Of a stretch of 64,000 nt of DNA, positions 34,190 to 45,240 are shown piece after piece. The stretch comes from Phragmites australis (Eukaryota; Streptophyta; Magnoliopsida; Poales; Poaceae). Below the pieces are notes generated by a model. It was not told where the DNA came from. It made no database searches and saw only the letters and a program-made list of their open reading frames with translations. The translations under genes were made by a program, and so were the position numbers. Location of the stretch: contig NC_084942.1 in the NCBI RefSeq assembly GCF_958298935.1, positions 16,437,501 through 16,501,500 of the forward strand, written 5' to 3'. Each line of letters opens with the position of its first letter. Within the stretch, counting starts at the first letter, position 1.

Positions 34190-34620
34190 TATGCCTTCGA
34201 GCATGTGGTCAAGAATAATGAGTCGATGCTTACACTCTACTATCCACTCATCTAGTCATCGGGCAGAGAGTCGGGGGCTATATTGCATAATTTTGATGGT
34301 TATGCTTCCCTCTCTGTTTAATGTTAATGTTGATGCTCCACTTTCTACTCGAACTCAAGTATTGAGCGAAGAGTCAGGGGCTATGCTCGGTATCTTTTGA
34401 TGCTACATCTCGACTTTCTATCTTGATTATCACATCAAATAGAGAATCAGGGGTTACATCACATACTTTCAATGTTGTGACTTTGCTCTCCACTCGATCC
34501 AGTCGTTGAGCAGAGAGTCGAGGGCTACATCATATACTTTTGATGGTACATGTATGTTCTTTCTTACTCTCTGATAAGAAAATATTCTCCCCGACTAGAG
34601 AGTCAGGGGCTACATAGTAA
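34190..34620. repeat. Tandem repeats in the 3' region of G2 (GAGTCRGGGGCTA)
   Basis: Five units of about 70-100 bp each carry GAGAGTCGGGGGCTA or a close variant, at about 34266, 34371, 34442, 34513 and 34598, followed by CAT-CATACTTTTGATGGT-type sequence. Tat-type elements are known for variable tandem repeats between pol and 3' LTR. The purine-rich core resembles a polypurine tract. Confidence 0.75.
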
Positions 34621-35199
34621 TACCATGTTCTGTAAATATATATTTTCTGTAATACACATTTTTTGTGAAATTTTATCTGGCTTTACATCGACTGCATTGG
34701 ATAGAGCTAAAGGAGGCATGTGTTTAGTCAATGACGAACAATTACACCTTATAAGGCATAACAACACAAGATATTGTCACACATCTCATGCTTAATGGTC
34801 AACAAATATATGAAGTTCTAGTCAGTCCCATATATGTTCTCCATCGAGTTCATATTCGTACGTTGGTTAAATATGCAAGTCGGTGAAAGTTTGCAAAACT
34901 CATTGTGTTATTTTCTCTTTCTATTTTTATACTGGTATTTTCTTATTCTTGAGCGTACTTCGAGTGGTTACTCAAGGTCCAATGCATTTAATAAAATGTC
35001 TAGCTGAGTTTTCAAGTATCAAAAAATATTCAATCAACAAATTCCAAGGATGGTTTTATCATGTTCTAATCAGTTTTTGCATCTACTTTTGCTAACTCTA
35101 TTTCATCAACAAGGGAATAGTGATAAGAGCATATTGGACAAGAAAAATAATAGTAATATTTACAAACATCCCTAAACCACAGATCAAGTTTCGAGTGTT

Positions 35200-36036
35200 T
35201 CAAGTCAAGAACTATAGACAATCAGCTAGATTACCCTCACTTTCTTCATCGCACAAGCTGAGCCCTAGGGACTCGACGAAGGAAGGGATCAGAGGATTGA
35301 CGCTTTGAATGATAGTTGTCGCCTCCTCTGTTGAACAATTGTACCCCTCCATCACTACTGGTGTGTCGAGGTTAGGATTGTAGCTTTTGAGGAGACCAAG
35401 TGTTGTCTCGGCGCTTATGGAGGCTAACTAGTTTATGTTGTCAAAGGTCTGATCCTTCAGCTTTTGAAGCGCGGTGACCGCGGTGTCCCGCTCGATAGCC
35501 ATAGCATCTAGTGTGGCAGCAATGGTGTTCTGTTAAGCAGTCATATTGTCTCATTTGGCAGCCATGGCCTTTCAGTCGGCTTTTGCTGTCTTCAGGTTAC
35601 CTTTTGAGCTTTTCCTGATATATGGAATTATTATCGATAGTTTTCATTGCGTCATCGATAATAGTCTCCTTGTTCCTTAAGAAGGACTCAAGAACTAGAA
35701 AATCAAACAAAAATCAATAATCATTAGTTGCCTGGTAATCAAATCGCATGCTAGAGATCTGGGTAGAGACTAACGGTCAATTCTTTCTTGGCTGACATTC
35801 TGTTCCTTCTAGCAATTGCTATAGTCGGTCTCTGAGTACTGAGCCTTGGCAATGGCAATCTTGACACATGCAGCCTTGAAGAGATCCTCTATTTCTATCC
35901 AAGGATCATCAGTTGTGGTCTCAGCTCTGTTGGTTTGCAAGCTTGTTTCAAGTGCGTCCATAGGAGTTTTCTCTACTCGAGGAAGCAAAGGCGATGTCGG
36001 TGGGGAGGATGGAGTCAGCTAATCAGTTGAGTCGCT
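35200..36036 (-). pseudogene. Antisense ORF 2 of element G2, two exons, coiled coil
   Basis: On the minus strand an ATG pair at about 36036 opens MMSDSTD, a stop, then a frame with PLLPRVEKTPMDALETSLQT and WIEIEDLFKAACVKIAIAKA. A likely intron with GTTAGTCTC...GATTTTCTAG ends spans 35774-35695 (80 bp). Behind it the frame goes on as LESFLRNKETIIDDAMKTID and, after a frameshift, into an alanine-rich helix (AAKQDNMAATIAATLDAMAI-like). Stops and shifts show decay. A spliced antisense gene inside a retrotransposon is unusual. Function unknown. Confidence 0.55.
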
Positions 36037-36425
36037 CATCATCTTCTCTTTTAACTACAAAGTTGTAGATATCATCGATCAGTACATTTTTATATAATGA
36101 TCACCTTCATTCAAGATGATATGAAAAAATTGTGATTTTTTTAATATCATCTGTATGACACATGACTTGTCGGAAGTTGGTATGCCGATGATCCCTAAGG
36201 AATTACATGTCGGCTATTCGGTTGCCGGCAATGGACTAGTCAATACTCTAATTGTCAATACATGGCTAGTCCGCAACGGGAGTGCCAACTCGCATCTATT
36301 TCTACAACTTTCTCATTTTGAATACTATTTTTACACTCTAATAAAATAATATTATTTCAAGAAAAGATTCTTGGGGGAGCAGAAGCTGAGGCGGCCAGTG
36401 GTGCGGGAGAATTTTTCACCTTACA
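36037..36425. other. Presumed promoter side of antisense ORF 2 and G2 border, no gene recognised
   Basis: AT-rich DNA has a GC-richer block at 36170-36300. A purine tract CTTGGGGGAGCAG at about 36371 could be a polypurine tract, but no LTR start follows, so the right border of G2 is not defined. Confidence 0.35.
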
Positions 36426-36454
36426 AATATATGTTGTCGTTTTGAAAAATTACG

Positions 36455-36850
36455 AATCTAGACTCGAGCAACAAACGACCAGGCACCTTAAAAATAAAAC
36501 AAATTGCATTCGAATACTCTTAGAATTCAAAACATTATCAAAATAGTCAGGAAAATTTTGAAAACATTTTGCAGTGTAGAGAATGCTATCATCTAGATGT
36601 CTCAAAATTGTCAGACAAAAATATGACTTTTACAATGAGAAACAAAAGGACAAATTTCAGGGATCTTGAAATTTTTTCTTTTTTTTTCTCATTGCATAAG
36701 TAATTATTTGAGTTAAAAATTTAGAGAGCTAGATGATAGCATTATCTATATCAAATAATTTATTAAAAAATTATGACTATTTCGATAGTGTTTTGAATTT
36801 TAAAAGTATTTGAACATAATATTTTTATTTTTATACTTGTCACCGTTGGA
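36455..36850. repeat. Long imperfect inverted repeat (foldback), arms about 160-190 bp
   Basis: The left arm (about 36455-36645) and right arm (about 36680-36850) pair over most of their length: ATTCAAAACATTATCAAAAT with ATTTCGATAGTGTTTTGAAT, and AATGCTATCATCTAGAT with TAGATGATAGCATT. The loop is about 40 bp with a T-run. There is no coding capacity. It lies on the 3' side of GRF locus B and just before its palindromic repeats. Confidence 0.7.
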
Positions 36851-37179
36851 AGGGCGACAAGAAATTGTTGCCCTTCCAATTTCAAAAGTAACGTACATAT
36901 TTTCAATTTTTTATTTAAAATATAAAAATAAAAAAGTTGGTGGTGCGGAGCTGGACCATTAGACTCGCCATCTCTCTCACATGGGTAGTCTTCTGTTTCA
37001 GCCTTCGTGCGTACTAGTGAATTGTGGCAAAAGTGGCCCAGATTTCTCATCGTCGCGGAGGGGAGTAGAGGGGAATGAGGAGAACAAACCAGGCCCACCC
37101 GATGCTTATCCTTTCAGAATTTTTTAATATATTTTCTTTTTATTAGTAGGACAAAACTAGATGACTGTTTTTAAAGTTG

Positions 37180-37480
37180 ACAAAAATAGACGTCTATCGC
37201 CTGACCAGTGGACGAGTTGTAAATATCACCTATTCATTAAGCGACTTATGAATGTTACCCAAGCGGTAGCTTGCATGGCGGTGAAGTGGAACATGTCGCC
37301 CCAACAGATAGCAATAGAGTGTATATTTAACAGGCACTAGACGATCGGGACTTTGTCACCCGACCACATGGTGACAAAAGCAAACGCCCCACCAAAGGGC
37401 AACAAGGGTCTGTCGCCCCACCAACAGGCGACAAGGCTACGTCGTCTCACCATTGAGCAACAAGAAAGCCACTTTTTTTA
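37180..37480. repeat. Palindromic minisatellite 3' of GRF locus B (GTCGCC...GGCGAC)
   Basis: A series of short palindromes occurs: CGCCTGACCAGTGGACG, GTCACCCGACCACATGGTGAC, CGCCCCACCAAAGGGC, TCGCCCCACCAACAGGCGA and CGTCTCACCATTGAGC, spaced by ACAAGG-type linkers. Arms vary together. A related palindrome (GGAAGGGCGACAAG / TTGCCCTTCC) lies at 36845-36880. Confidence 0.7.
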
Positions 37481-37799
37481 AGCCGAGTCAAAGAGATTTT
37501 TTTTAGTTATCGCATTAAAAATATTAGACACTTTCAAACATTAGAAATAATTTACACAAAGTTGAGCCCAGCATTAACATATGAAATAGGGAAATACATA
37601 ACACATAGGATATGGTTGAGTACATATGGGTGCCCTATCTACATCTATGGTACAAGTGGCACACGCATTAACCATATATCCCTAACACGATCTAGACACA
37701 CATTTGCAGTGGAATGTAAGGTAAGCTAGGTCAAAAAACCTGTTGTTTACTAGAGCTACTCATAACACACACGCATGCCTTAGGAAATGTAGACTGTCG

Positions 37800-38412
37800 G
37801 GGGTAGAACCAAGCCTGTACTAAGTGCAAAAGGGATATTTCCTCTCCCTCAGAGCATATGGTCCAGCTTCCTTCGTGCAACACACCCTTTTACACTTTGT
37901 CTCCCTATCTGCCTCATGTGCCCTCATGGCACGATGTTCCTCGTCCTCCTTGATCTTGTGTTCCTCCTTTTTCCAATGCTTGCACTTCTCCTCTTGCATT
38001 TGCTCCTCGCGGTGTGGGTAGACCTATCTCCTCCATGCCATCTCACCCGGACATAGTCCTCATCAAAGGGTGTTTGCTCATTGTCTACCCACTGCATGAA
38101 GTCACAGAGAGGTGAGGAGACTATGTGCAAAGAGACTTAGCATTAGTAAAATATGTAAGAAAGTTGTGAATGAAGTTAATGAGGAGGGTGTTTGTGTGTT
38201 ATACCAGTGGACTGTCAGAATAGGCATGCTTTGGTTGGTCATACTCGTAGTTCTCACACACGAAGAACCTTCTACCGAAGTTGTAGTCGATCTATTTGGA
38301 CTTCTTCATCTTTCAAAGGGAGCGATAGTAGCACATCAGAACATCCACACCTTCAAACAAAAGAACCACGGCCGCACTTTTTTGGCATGTCATCAGAACC
38401 TGAGGTAGCCAT
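37800..38412 (-). pseudogene. GRF-type zinc-finger / coiled-coil gene relic, locus B
   Basis: The minus strand opens at ATG 38412 with MATSGSDDMPKKCGRGSFV, then in a shifted frame NFGRRFFVCENYEYDQPKHA, the GRF signature. A GT..AG intron spans 38204-38121 (84 bp, GTATAAC...CACATAG). Exon 2 reads SPLCDFMQWVDNEQTPFDED and a basic helix. Relative to locus C one T is missing just after the acceptor, which shifts the frame. The copy is dead. Confidence 0.7.
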
Positions 38413-38711
38413 GAGGATTGTAAGTGGAAGGAAAGCTGCAAGAGTTTGAGTGGTTTGGGAATGTCGTCTCCATGGTTGGCCTTCTCCTTCTATAGGCAAA
38501 ACTTTGGGTGGTGTATGGACTAAGTGTAATGAGGAATGCTAAGCGGCAGGGTTATTGATTTCTCTTTGTGGAGTTGTCATATCATCTAAAAAGGTTAGTA
38601 GTGTGTTAGTGTTGGAGGACTGGGAAGTGTGCAAAGAGATATGTGGTATTGATGGCTCGATGTGGAGTTGTGTCTGAAATGCCTAGCAGTGTGGTACTAT
38701 TAGAGTCATGA

Positions 38712-41610
38712 TGTCACACCCCAAAAGCTTTAATTTAGTCATCGAGCATACATATGCATCATGACATTATGTTTCATGCTTTTGGTTTTGTTTAAGTGTT
38801 TTGGAAATGTGACATCATTAAGCAATGCGAGTTCCCACCATATACCAATGAGTGGGAATTGTTTTGAAATAGTTTAGGTAGCTCCAAAACCATTTAGGAA
38901 GGAACGAAAAAGAAATCGGCAGAAATGGGGAAAAGAAAGAGGATTTTCTGCATATGGGCATAGCCCGTGGTCTAACCCGACTCACCTGTGGTCTCTCCAC
39001 CAAGAGTCAGAGGCACCCACATAAATCCTCCATGGACCACCTTTCTTTCTCTATCTCATTTCCTTCTTCCACCCAAAACTAAGAGAGAGAGAGGAGAGCT
39101 CCACCTCGACTACCACGATGATCAGAGATCGACAGAGAAGACTTCTCCAAGCTTTTCGAAGCCTCCCCAAGCTCCTCCCTGCCGTCTTCCTCACCATAGA
39201 ATCTTCCCACAAGGTCTTCCACCTCAAGGCCAAACACCACCCTAGAACATAATCTTCGAATCAAAGCCTTCTCGAAGTTGACCAAACCTCTAGGAAGCTT
39301 ACTCACACCAAGATGAGACTTCTTCAACCATTTCCCTATCATCCTCGAGCTCCAACCGGTCCCAATTAGCTTACACCCGAGATCCACCCTAGCCATGGAT
39401 GTCATCCATGGGGTCCTCGAGTTTGGCCCCATGCATGTCATTCAAACCATCCAAAATGAACTCTCCTAATCTTGTAGAGTGTTTTGGCACCACTCTTAGC
39501 CAAAGGCATCACCGGAGCCTTCATCAGTGACATTGGCAAGGTTCTGCCGGCCAGGCTCAGCAGTCTGACCACCACCTGGGCTGGTCTAACTGTCGGGTTG
39601 TGACTTGGTCGGTTAGACTCAAGTTCAAACTCCATAGTTAGGAGTCAGACCATCACTATGGCCGGTCTGATCTCCAAACTCACGGTATGACTGTCATTGG
39701 TCCAGTCTAACCACCAGGGCTACTCAGTACCATTTTCTTCTCTGTTCGACCCTCATAGTCTGACTGCCACCCCACCCGATCCGGCTGCCAGATACTTAGA
39801 ACCTACTAAGATTAGGTTATCCAATACGATGTTTAAACCTCTTCTAGCCCAATAGTTTAAGGGTTCTTTTGAAAATGTTTTCATGTCATATCACATTACA
39901 TCTCATTCACGATCATGCATCATATGCATACTTGTTCGTTCATACCTTTGTTCATTCGATGCGTTCTTCCATTGATTAGATAGTGATGTGTCGAAGGTTC
40001 AAGAGGTTGAGGCCGATATCGAACCTGAGATGTACATAAGTGAAGCACCTGAGATCTAAGGCAAGCATCCAAGTATATTTCACCTTTACTTTGGATCTTG
40101 TGATGTCTAATTTGGATAAATTGTCACTGTATGCATGTGATGCATGTTTAACGAGCCAATATCAGGTTTTTTGGGTAGAATCTATGTTGATGCATTTGCT
40201 CCTACCTTGAATTACTGATGATCCCCATCCTTGTAATCTGGGTATAGTAATGTTAATGTCTAACTTAAAAGTTGTCTAAAATGCTTAGTGAGACATATGT
40301 CATTGGTAGAAGTCAGGCGGTGGAATATCCATCGTTCATGAGCTATAGGGCTTAATCATTATTCTCAATGAAAATTATGTTGGGATGAAGAGTTTGTGAT
40401 AATGAGACGAGATGTGAGTGGTGTTAGGGGCAGATCGGGGAGAGGAACCCGAATGCCATAGGCTACTTGCATCGATTAAGAACTGACCGTTGTTTGCCGT
40501 TGGCTTAAGCACTTTATGTACTTTCACATATTCAATAAATGTACAAATGAGCCAATTATCATACGTCGTGCTAACACTTGACTTGTGGCCCTATGACGTG
40601 TAAAAGAAAAATGATGAGGAGAAGTAAGTTGCGGGGAGTCAAAGGTGTCCAGGACACGCTCGCAGTAACCCTGATGTCACAGGGACAAGCGCAAGTGGGT
40701 AGTTTCATGTATGAGAAAGGTTGTTTCAAGGGCTAAAAGGATGGATCCAAGTCGTATGGGTAAAGATGTACCTCCTGCAGGGTGTAAAATCAATTTGAAT
40801 TACCGCGTTCTCGATTATGAGTATGCTTATGTTTATTCGCATCAATTGTAGAGTTTCCGATGTTGGGTTAAATGTGGTTGTATATGGTATGTTGAGAAGT
40901 GATTCGAGTATGGTTAAGATGAGATGGGTAGGTTCCTAGGTTTGCATGTTAATACTCAGTTCTCATAATAGATTTGTACACGTTGAGATATGTTATGTGC
41001 TGAGTGAATAAATTGCTTTTGCCTATAATTTATTTAATCTTGTGACCTACTCATTACTACTTATTCTAAATGTATGGTTCTAAAAGTCAGGTTATTATAT
41101 ATACCCACTATGAGTAAGTATTATGAGTAACTTCGTACTCACCTTGTTATCGTTGAGTTTTTGCAGGTGAGGATGATCTAGTGTATTATTACTTCATACA
41201 TGTCGATGTCGGTGATGAATCAGACTAGCGGTGAGCTACTCATGGTGATGGGATGATGCCTCGGGACAAATTACACCATCTATTTTGCTGTTTATAGGAT
41301 GTTATGGGGTATTGATTCCTATGTGCCAAAGCATGCACTTGTCATCTTAGCAGTGCTACTTGTAGTGCACATAAATGCGAGAGAGTTGTCAATTTTTTTT
41401 TAAAAGACTACCGTTGTACTGTGGATCTAGGCCTCAATATGTACCAGTGGAGTACATGTATTGATTCCTTGCTGCGAGGAGAAGTGTCAGGTCGTTGTGA
41501 AAATGATTTCGCACATTGTAAGTAAAATTTAATTCGATGTACACGTATTTGTCAAGATGAGAAAGAACGGTGGTTTTGGTAGAATAAAGACCAAGGACAT
41601 TTCAATACGG
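38712..41610 (+). mobile_element. Third long LTR (LTR-3), ends partly uncertain
   Basis: It starts TGTCACACCCC and shares modules with LTR-1 and LTR-2: GATCTAAGGCAAGCATCC at about 40055 and GAGTAACTTCGTACTCACC at about 41125. No matching 5-bp duplication to the left flank CATGA was found near the expected end, so the right border is an estimate. No internal domain is attached. It separates GRF loci B and F. Confidence 0.6.
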
Positions 41611-41733
41611 TTACATTGCACTTAGGCTCATACGAGGGAGGTGAAACCCGTCTACTACTATAGTACCTCTTGAGAATCGCCATTTGTGGAATCTAAAAAA
41701 ACAGAACTAGGAAAGTGAAAACACAACTTCGCC

Positions 41734-42190
41734 CTATTGGTGCCACAACAAAGTGTAACCCAAACTTCTAGCTGCAGACTGGCCTTCATAGGAGTGGCAC
41801 CGGCAGGGGCACGGGTCATTGCTGCAGCAGCAGACTGGCCAGTAGTCACTCGTGATGTAGAGGACCAATGGTGGGCTCGGCCTCGGCGTAGGTGGCGGGC
41901 CGGCGTCAACAGCGGCGGCCAACTGCTCAGTCATGGAGTCAACCCGAGCGTACAGATTATCTATGTAGGCTCGGATGTGGTGTAGGACGAGAGGGCCATT
42001 TTACTCTATCCGCCCGCAACCGTATTCTCCCTGTATTAATATTGTTAGTTATGTAGGGGCATGGTATGTAGGTTTGCAGCAATGAAAGAAATGTGGTAGG
42101 ACGCACCGGCACCGGCTAATACAGGCAATGGAAGAAACGACGCCCAGGGTGTTCTATGCTGTCGAAGTAGGAAAACTTGGCCTCAGCTCC
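41734..42190 (-). pseudogene. GRF-type zinc-finger gene relic, locus F
   Basis: The minus strand reads AEAKFSYFDSIEHPGRRFFH followed by C, the GRF finger end. After a probable intron (acceptor CAG at 42035-42033) the next exon reads GEYGCGRIE, a stop, then IRAYIDNLYARVDSMTEQLA and a proline-rich tail. The segment CG...YIDNLYAR corresponds to the second half of GRF proteins followed by a short helix. The stop shows that the copy is dead. Confidence 0.55.
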
Positions 42191-42239
42191 ATGGTGATAA
42201 ATAGACTCATGTAAAGAATCAGCTTAATCTATGCAAGGG

Positions 42240-42410
42240 CATATGTTATAAATCGTACGTCTCACCATAGGCAGAAGAGAGATTTATCTTCTCCCCATCC
42301 ATATATATATAAGACCCCAAGAGGGTCATGAGCTCCCAAGGTCATTTGGGCATCGCCATTTTATTTCATCCCTGTTGAGAAGTTTTCCCCAACATTAGTG
42401 TCGACCATGA
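42240..42410 (+). mobile_element. LTR end and mutated primer site of another gypsy element (fragment)
   Basis: CCATATATATATAAGACCCC is followed by an LTR-like end TTTTCCCCAACA and by TTAGTGTCGACCATGAAGAT. The last resembles the TTTGGCGCCGACCGTGGGGA-type primer site used by several grass gypsy families. Nothing further of this element can be recognised apart from the repeats behind it. Confidence 0.4.
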
Positions 42411-42449
42411 AGATCTAACCCATGACTAGTGATTTGAAGTCCACCTTCT

Positions 42450-42690
42450 GGTGCGAAGGTCTTGTGGTGGTCCAAAGCCCACCTTTGGTGCGAAGGCCGA
42501 GGCCCACCTTCGGTTGGAGGACCTTCAAGTGCCAAGGCCGAAGCCTACCTTCAGCTGGTATGTGCCTACGACTGGCGCGAAGGCCCAACCCACTGTTAGC
42601 AGGTGCACGGCCCACCTTCGAGCGGACGTGGTGTGACCTGCCTTCGAATGGCAAAGGCCCAACTAGGTATGGCCTACCCTTGGGCACTGT
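42450..42690. repeat. Degenerate GCCCACCTTCGG tandem repeats
   Basis: At least six copies of GCCYACCTTCRG or close variants occur at uneven steps of 25-60 bp (near 42478, 42502, 42542, 42611, 42637, 42675). They create long ORFs on both strands, including 42415-42990 on the minus strand, with no domain. Confidence 0.55.
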
Positions 42691-42847
42691 GTGTGGCCTC
42701 CTCCTCCTTGGGCCAAGGAATTTTGGAGGTATATAGCTCATCCCATGCTCCCTTTTAACCTTGGTTAGTACCATGGGAGGGTACCGCTCTACCACAAGAC
42801 CGCCGGTCATTTTGTGTCTTGGTTGGCACGGATCTCCCTTTTGACTT

Positions 42848-42959
42848 AGGGTGCGTTTGGTTGGTTGAATGAACCGATACATGTATGAGTTGGTGCGGGA
42901 TCTGAGCATATCCTTGTATTTAGTTTGTTGAATTGTATCATTCTGTCCAGGATAAGATA
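42848..42959. mobile_element. Possible MITE fragment (GGGTGCGTTTGGTTG end)
   Basis: GGGTGCGTTTGGTTGG is a common terminal repeat of grass MITEs. A full opposite end was not found before the G3 LTR, so this may be a truncated copy. Confidence 0.35.
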
Positions 42960-43668
42960 TGTCGGTGTAATAGGTAAGGGGGTGCCCCACGTGGTGGGTC
43001 CCATGCCACCAAGTGTCAGCATACAGCAGGTAATGTCAAGACCACGGCCACATTACACGACCAGCCCCCTTGTCGTGCAACGATCCTACGACCAGCCCTC
43101 ACTGGTCGCAGAGTAGATACTCACCTACCTTAAGTGTTTTTTCCTTGCCTATGCAATTGCTTTCGGCATGGCATGGTCATGGGGTGGTGTGGAGTTGCAG
43201 TGACCGGTCCCATAGCATTTAATGCCGCGGGATGGTTTGATGATGAGCGTGTCACGGGATGGCTTGACGGTGAGCATGATGGCATTCGGTGATGGTACAG
43301 GACACGCAGGACGACCAGAGTAGGGCAAACATGCATATTTGACGTCATGATAGGCTAGGGGTAGTTGGCTCCATCATGGATAGATCTGTCACATGGTTTG
43401 GCACGGTCTGTTTGCTTGTGCATCTTTGCCCCTGGTATACAAAGGGGTCAAGACGTTGTTTGAAGAGGCAAAGAGGATATTTTGTAACAAGTTCAACTAA
43501 TTCATAAGATAATACATAAGACGTAGGGCTATTATCCCACAGGAGGTCTAAAGTTGGATAAACATTGGTGTTCTTGAGTCTAGATTGATACACGCATATA
43601 AGCAATGCGGATCAATACATCTATCATCCGGTATACCTAGGATTATTCTCAGGGATCATCCCCTGACA
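42960..43668 (+). mobile_element. 5' LTR of gypsy element G3
   Basis: The LTR runs from TGTCGGTGTAATAGG to ATCCCCTGACA, about 709 bp, and is followed after two bases by a primer site. The segment ACGTAGGGCTATTATCCC, typical of Tat LTRs, also occurs in the probable G1 LTR. The start is set by the TGTC...GACA symmetry and is less certain than the end. Confidence 0.7.
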
Positions 43669-43670
43669 GT

Positions 43671-43688
43671 TGGCGCGCCAGGTAGGGG
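43671..43688 (+). other. Primer-binding site of element G3
   Basis: TGGCGCGCCAGGTAGGGG starts two bases after the LTR end. The same primer type is seen in G2 with two changes. Confidence 0.9.
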
Positions 43689-44650
43689 CGTGCTTTTTCA
43701 TGTTTTTGCAGGTATTGATACTATAGTTGGGCTACCCATGACCAGATCCCTAACTATTGTGGAGTCCCGTTTTTAGGACCCCGGCTATCATGAGGTCTAC
43801 GTCGTGGGATACAACCCAAACGAGCCCAGTGTGCTCTAAGCATGGGATACCGAACCGGAGTCTAAGGACTCCAAGCCCGAGCAGGAGGTTTGCATGGCAG
43901 CCCATAGAGTAGGGGGCTGCAACGACGCTCATGTCGTGGGAACTGGAGGCGAGCCCCAGGCCGTAAGCCAAGAGGGAAACCCACCTAGCGCCAAGCAAGA
44001 GGGAGGTCCTACTTTGCTCAACAACAGCAACGCCACCCGGAGGAGCGCCGATGTGAATAGGAGACCATGGCGGCATCCTCATCAAGGCCGTCGCTTCGCA
44101 CAAGGAATGCGAATGCCAGGGGATCCCCCTCATGATGCCTCACCACTCCACGGTTAGCAGCTCGACTACAAGACAATGACCCCCATGCAGAACCTGTAGA
44201 CTGCGTGGGTACTTCTCAACCACCCACCGGTGGTGGTACCATTGGGTTTGCCACTGGCATCGTGGCTGTAAGATCTTGCCCTCTTGGTAGAGGCCACCCA
44301 GTGCTAGACTGTGGCAGCGGCCACCCCGTCGTTCGTAAGGAACGATGGATATGGTGGCCGGCCGGGGTCACGGTGGCCTCCATGACAGAGGAAACCCATG
44401 CTCCCTCGGTGACAGGGAGTACGAGACGACCCCTACCATGCTAGGGTAGTCCGCCTGCTGACTGCACGACTTGCTCTGCCGCTGCAATCTCCACCACGTA
44501 ATCTGAAGCTAGAGTGCCACTTGGAAATAGGAAGAGTGTGCCCGACGAGAAGAGAAAATGGGCAAGCAGCCATGCCACATCCTTCCCCTCACCGGGAGGC
44601 ATCTGACTCCTTAGTCCCCTCACCAGGGCCGCGAGACCGTCAGCTCTCTC
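43689..44650 (+). mobile_element. 5' leader and N-terminal gag region of element G3
   Basis: About 960 bp between primer site and the recognisable gag core. ORFs are short on both strands and no motif was recognised; by position it is the untranslated leader and the poorly conserved start of gag. Confidence 0.5.
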
Positions 44651-45240
44651 CCCAATCGCGTGCTGCCTAGCGACGTCGACTCCATATTACAGGACAGGGT
44701 ACAATGCTTTCTCAGCCTGGCTATGAGACGTGTGCAAGTTGGACAAGTTTCAGCTAGTCCTAGCCAAAAAATACGACAGCTCAACCAACCCAGAGGAGTT
44801 CCTATACACCACCATGGTGCAGGCTATGGGAGGCGACAAGAAGGTTATGGCAAACAATTTCCCAACTGCCCTAGCTAGTTTAGCATGGTCCTGGCTGATG
44901 AATCTTCCCCACATGTCAGTTCGGTCCTAGGAAGACTTGTGCGACCAGTTCATCACCAACTTCCAGGGGCCTACGCCCGACCATGGGGTGAGGATGACCT
45001 ATATTAGATTAGGCGGCGGCATGGCAAGCTGCTGCAAGACTACATCCAGTGTTTCACCGAATGCTGGAATACCATTCCTAAGATCATAGGCGAGTTCGTG
45101 GTCATAGCGTTCTAGAGAGGGGTCAGAGACTAGAAGATGGTCAAAAAACTGGTTACTAAGGAGGTCCAGAGCACACCGAGCTCTTCGAGCTCATAGACAA
45201 ATGCGTGCAAGCTGCTAAGGCTTGAGAATGCCAGATCAAC
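44651..45240 (+). pseudogene. Gag capsid relic of element G3
   Basis: The frame 44730-44930 reads KKYDSSTNPEEFLYTTMVQA and KKVMANNFPTALASLAWSWL, then a stop and EDLCDQFITNFQG, the retrotransposon gag core. A degenerate C-terminal part follows (IPKIIGEFVVIAF-like). In gypsy elements this protein forms the virus-like particle in the cytoplasm. Several stops and shifts break it. Confidence 0.75.

Noticed and set aside
34190..34620. CRISPR-like array of spaced repeats
   Set aside because: Units are diverged and spacers are related to each other; this is a plant retrotransposon 3' region, not a prokaryotic array.
38707..41640. Target-site duplication CATGA for LTR-3
   Set aside because: CATGA is present on the left but no copy following a CA end was found near 41400-41640, so the borders were left open.
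42415..42990. 191-codon minus-strand ORF
   Set aside because: It overlaps degenerate tandem repeats and extends across the G3 LTR start. No recognisable motif.
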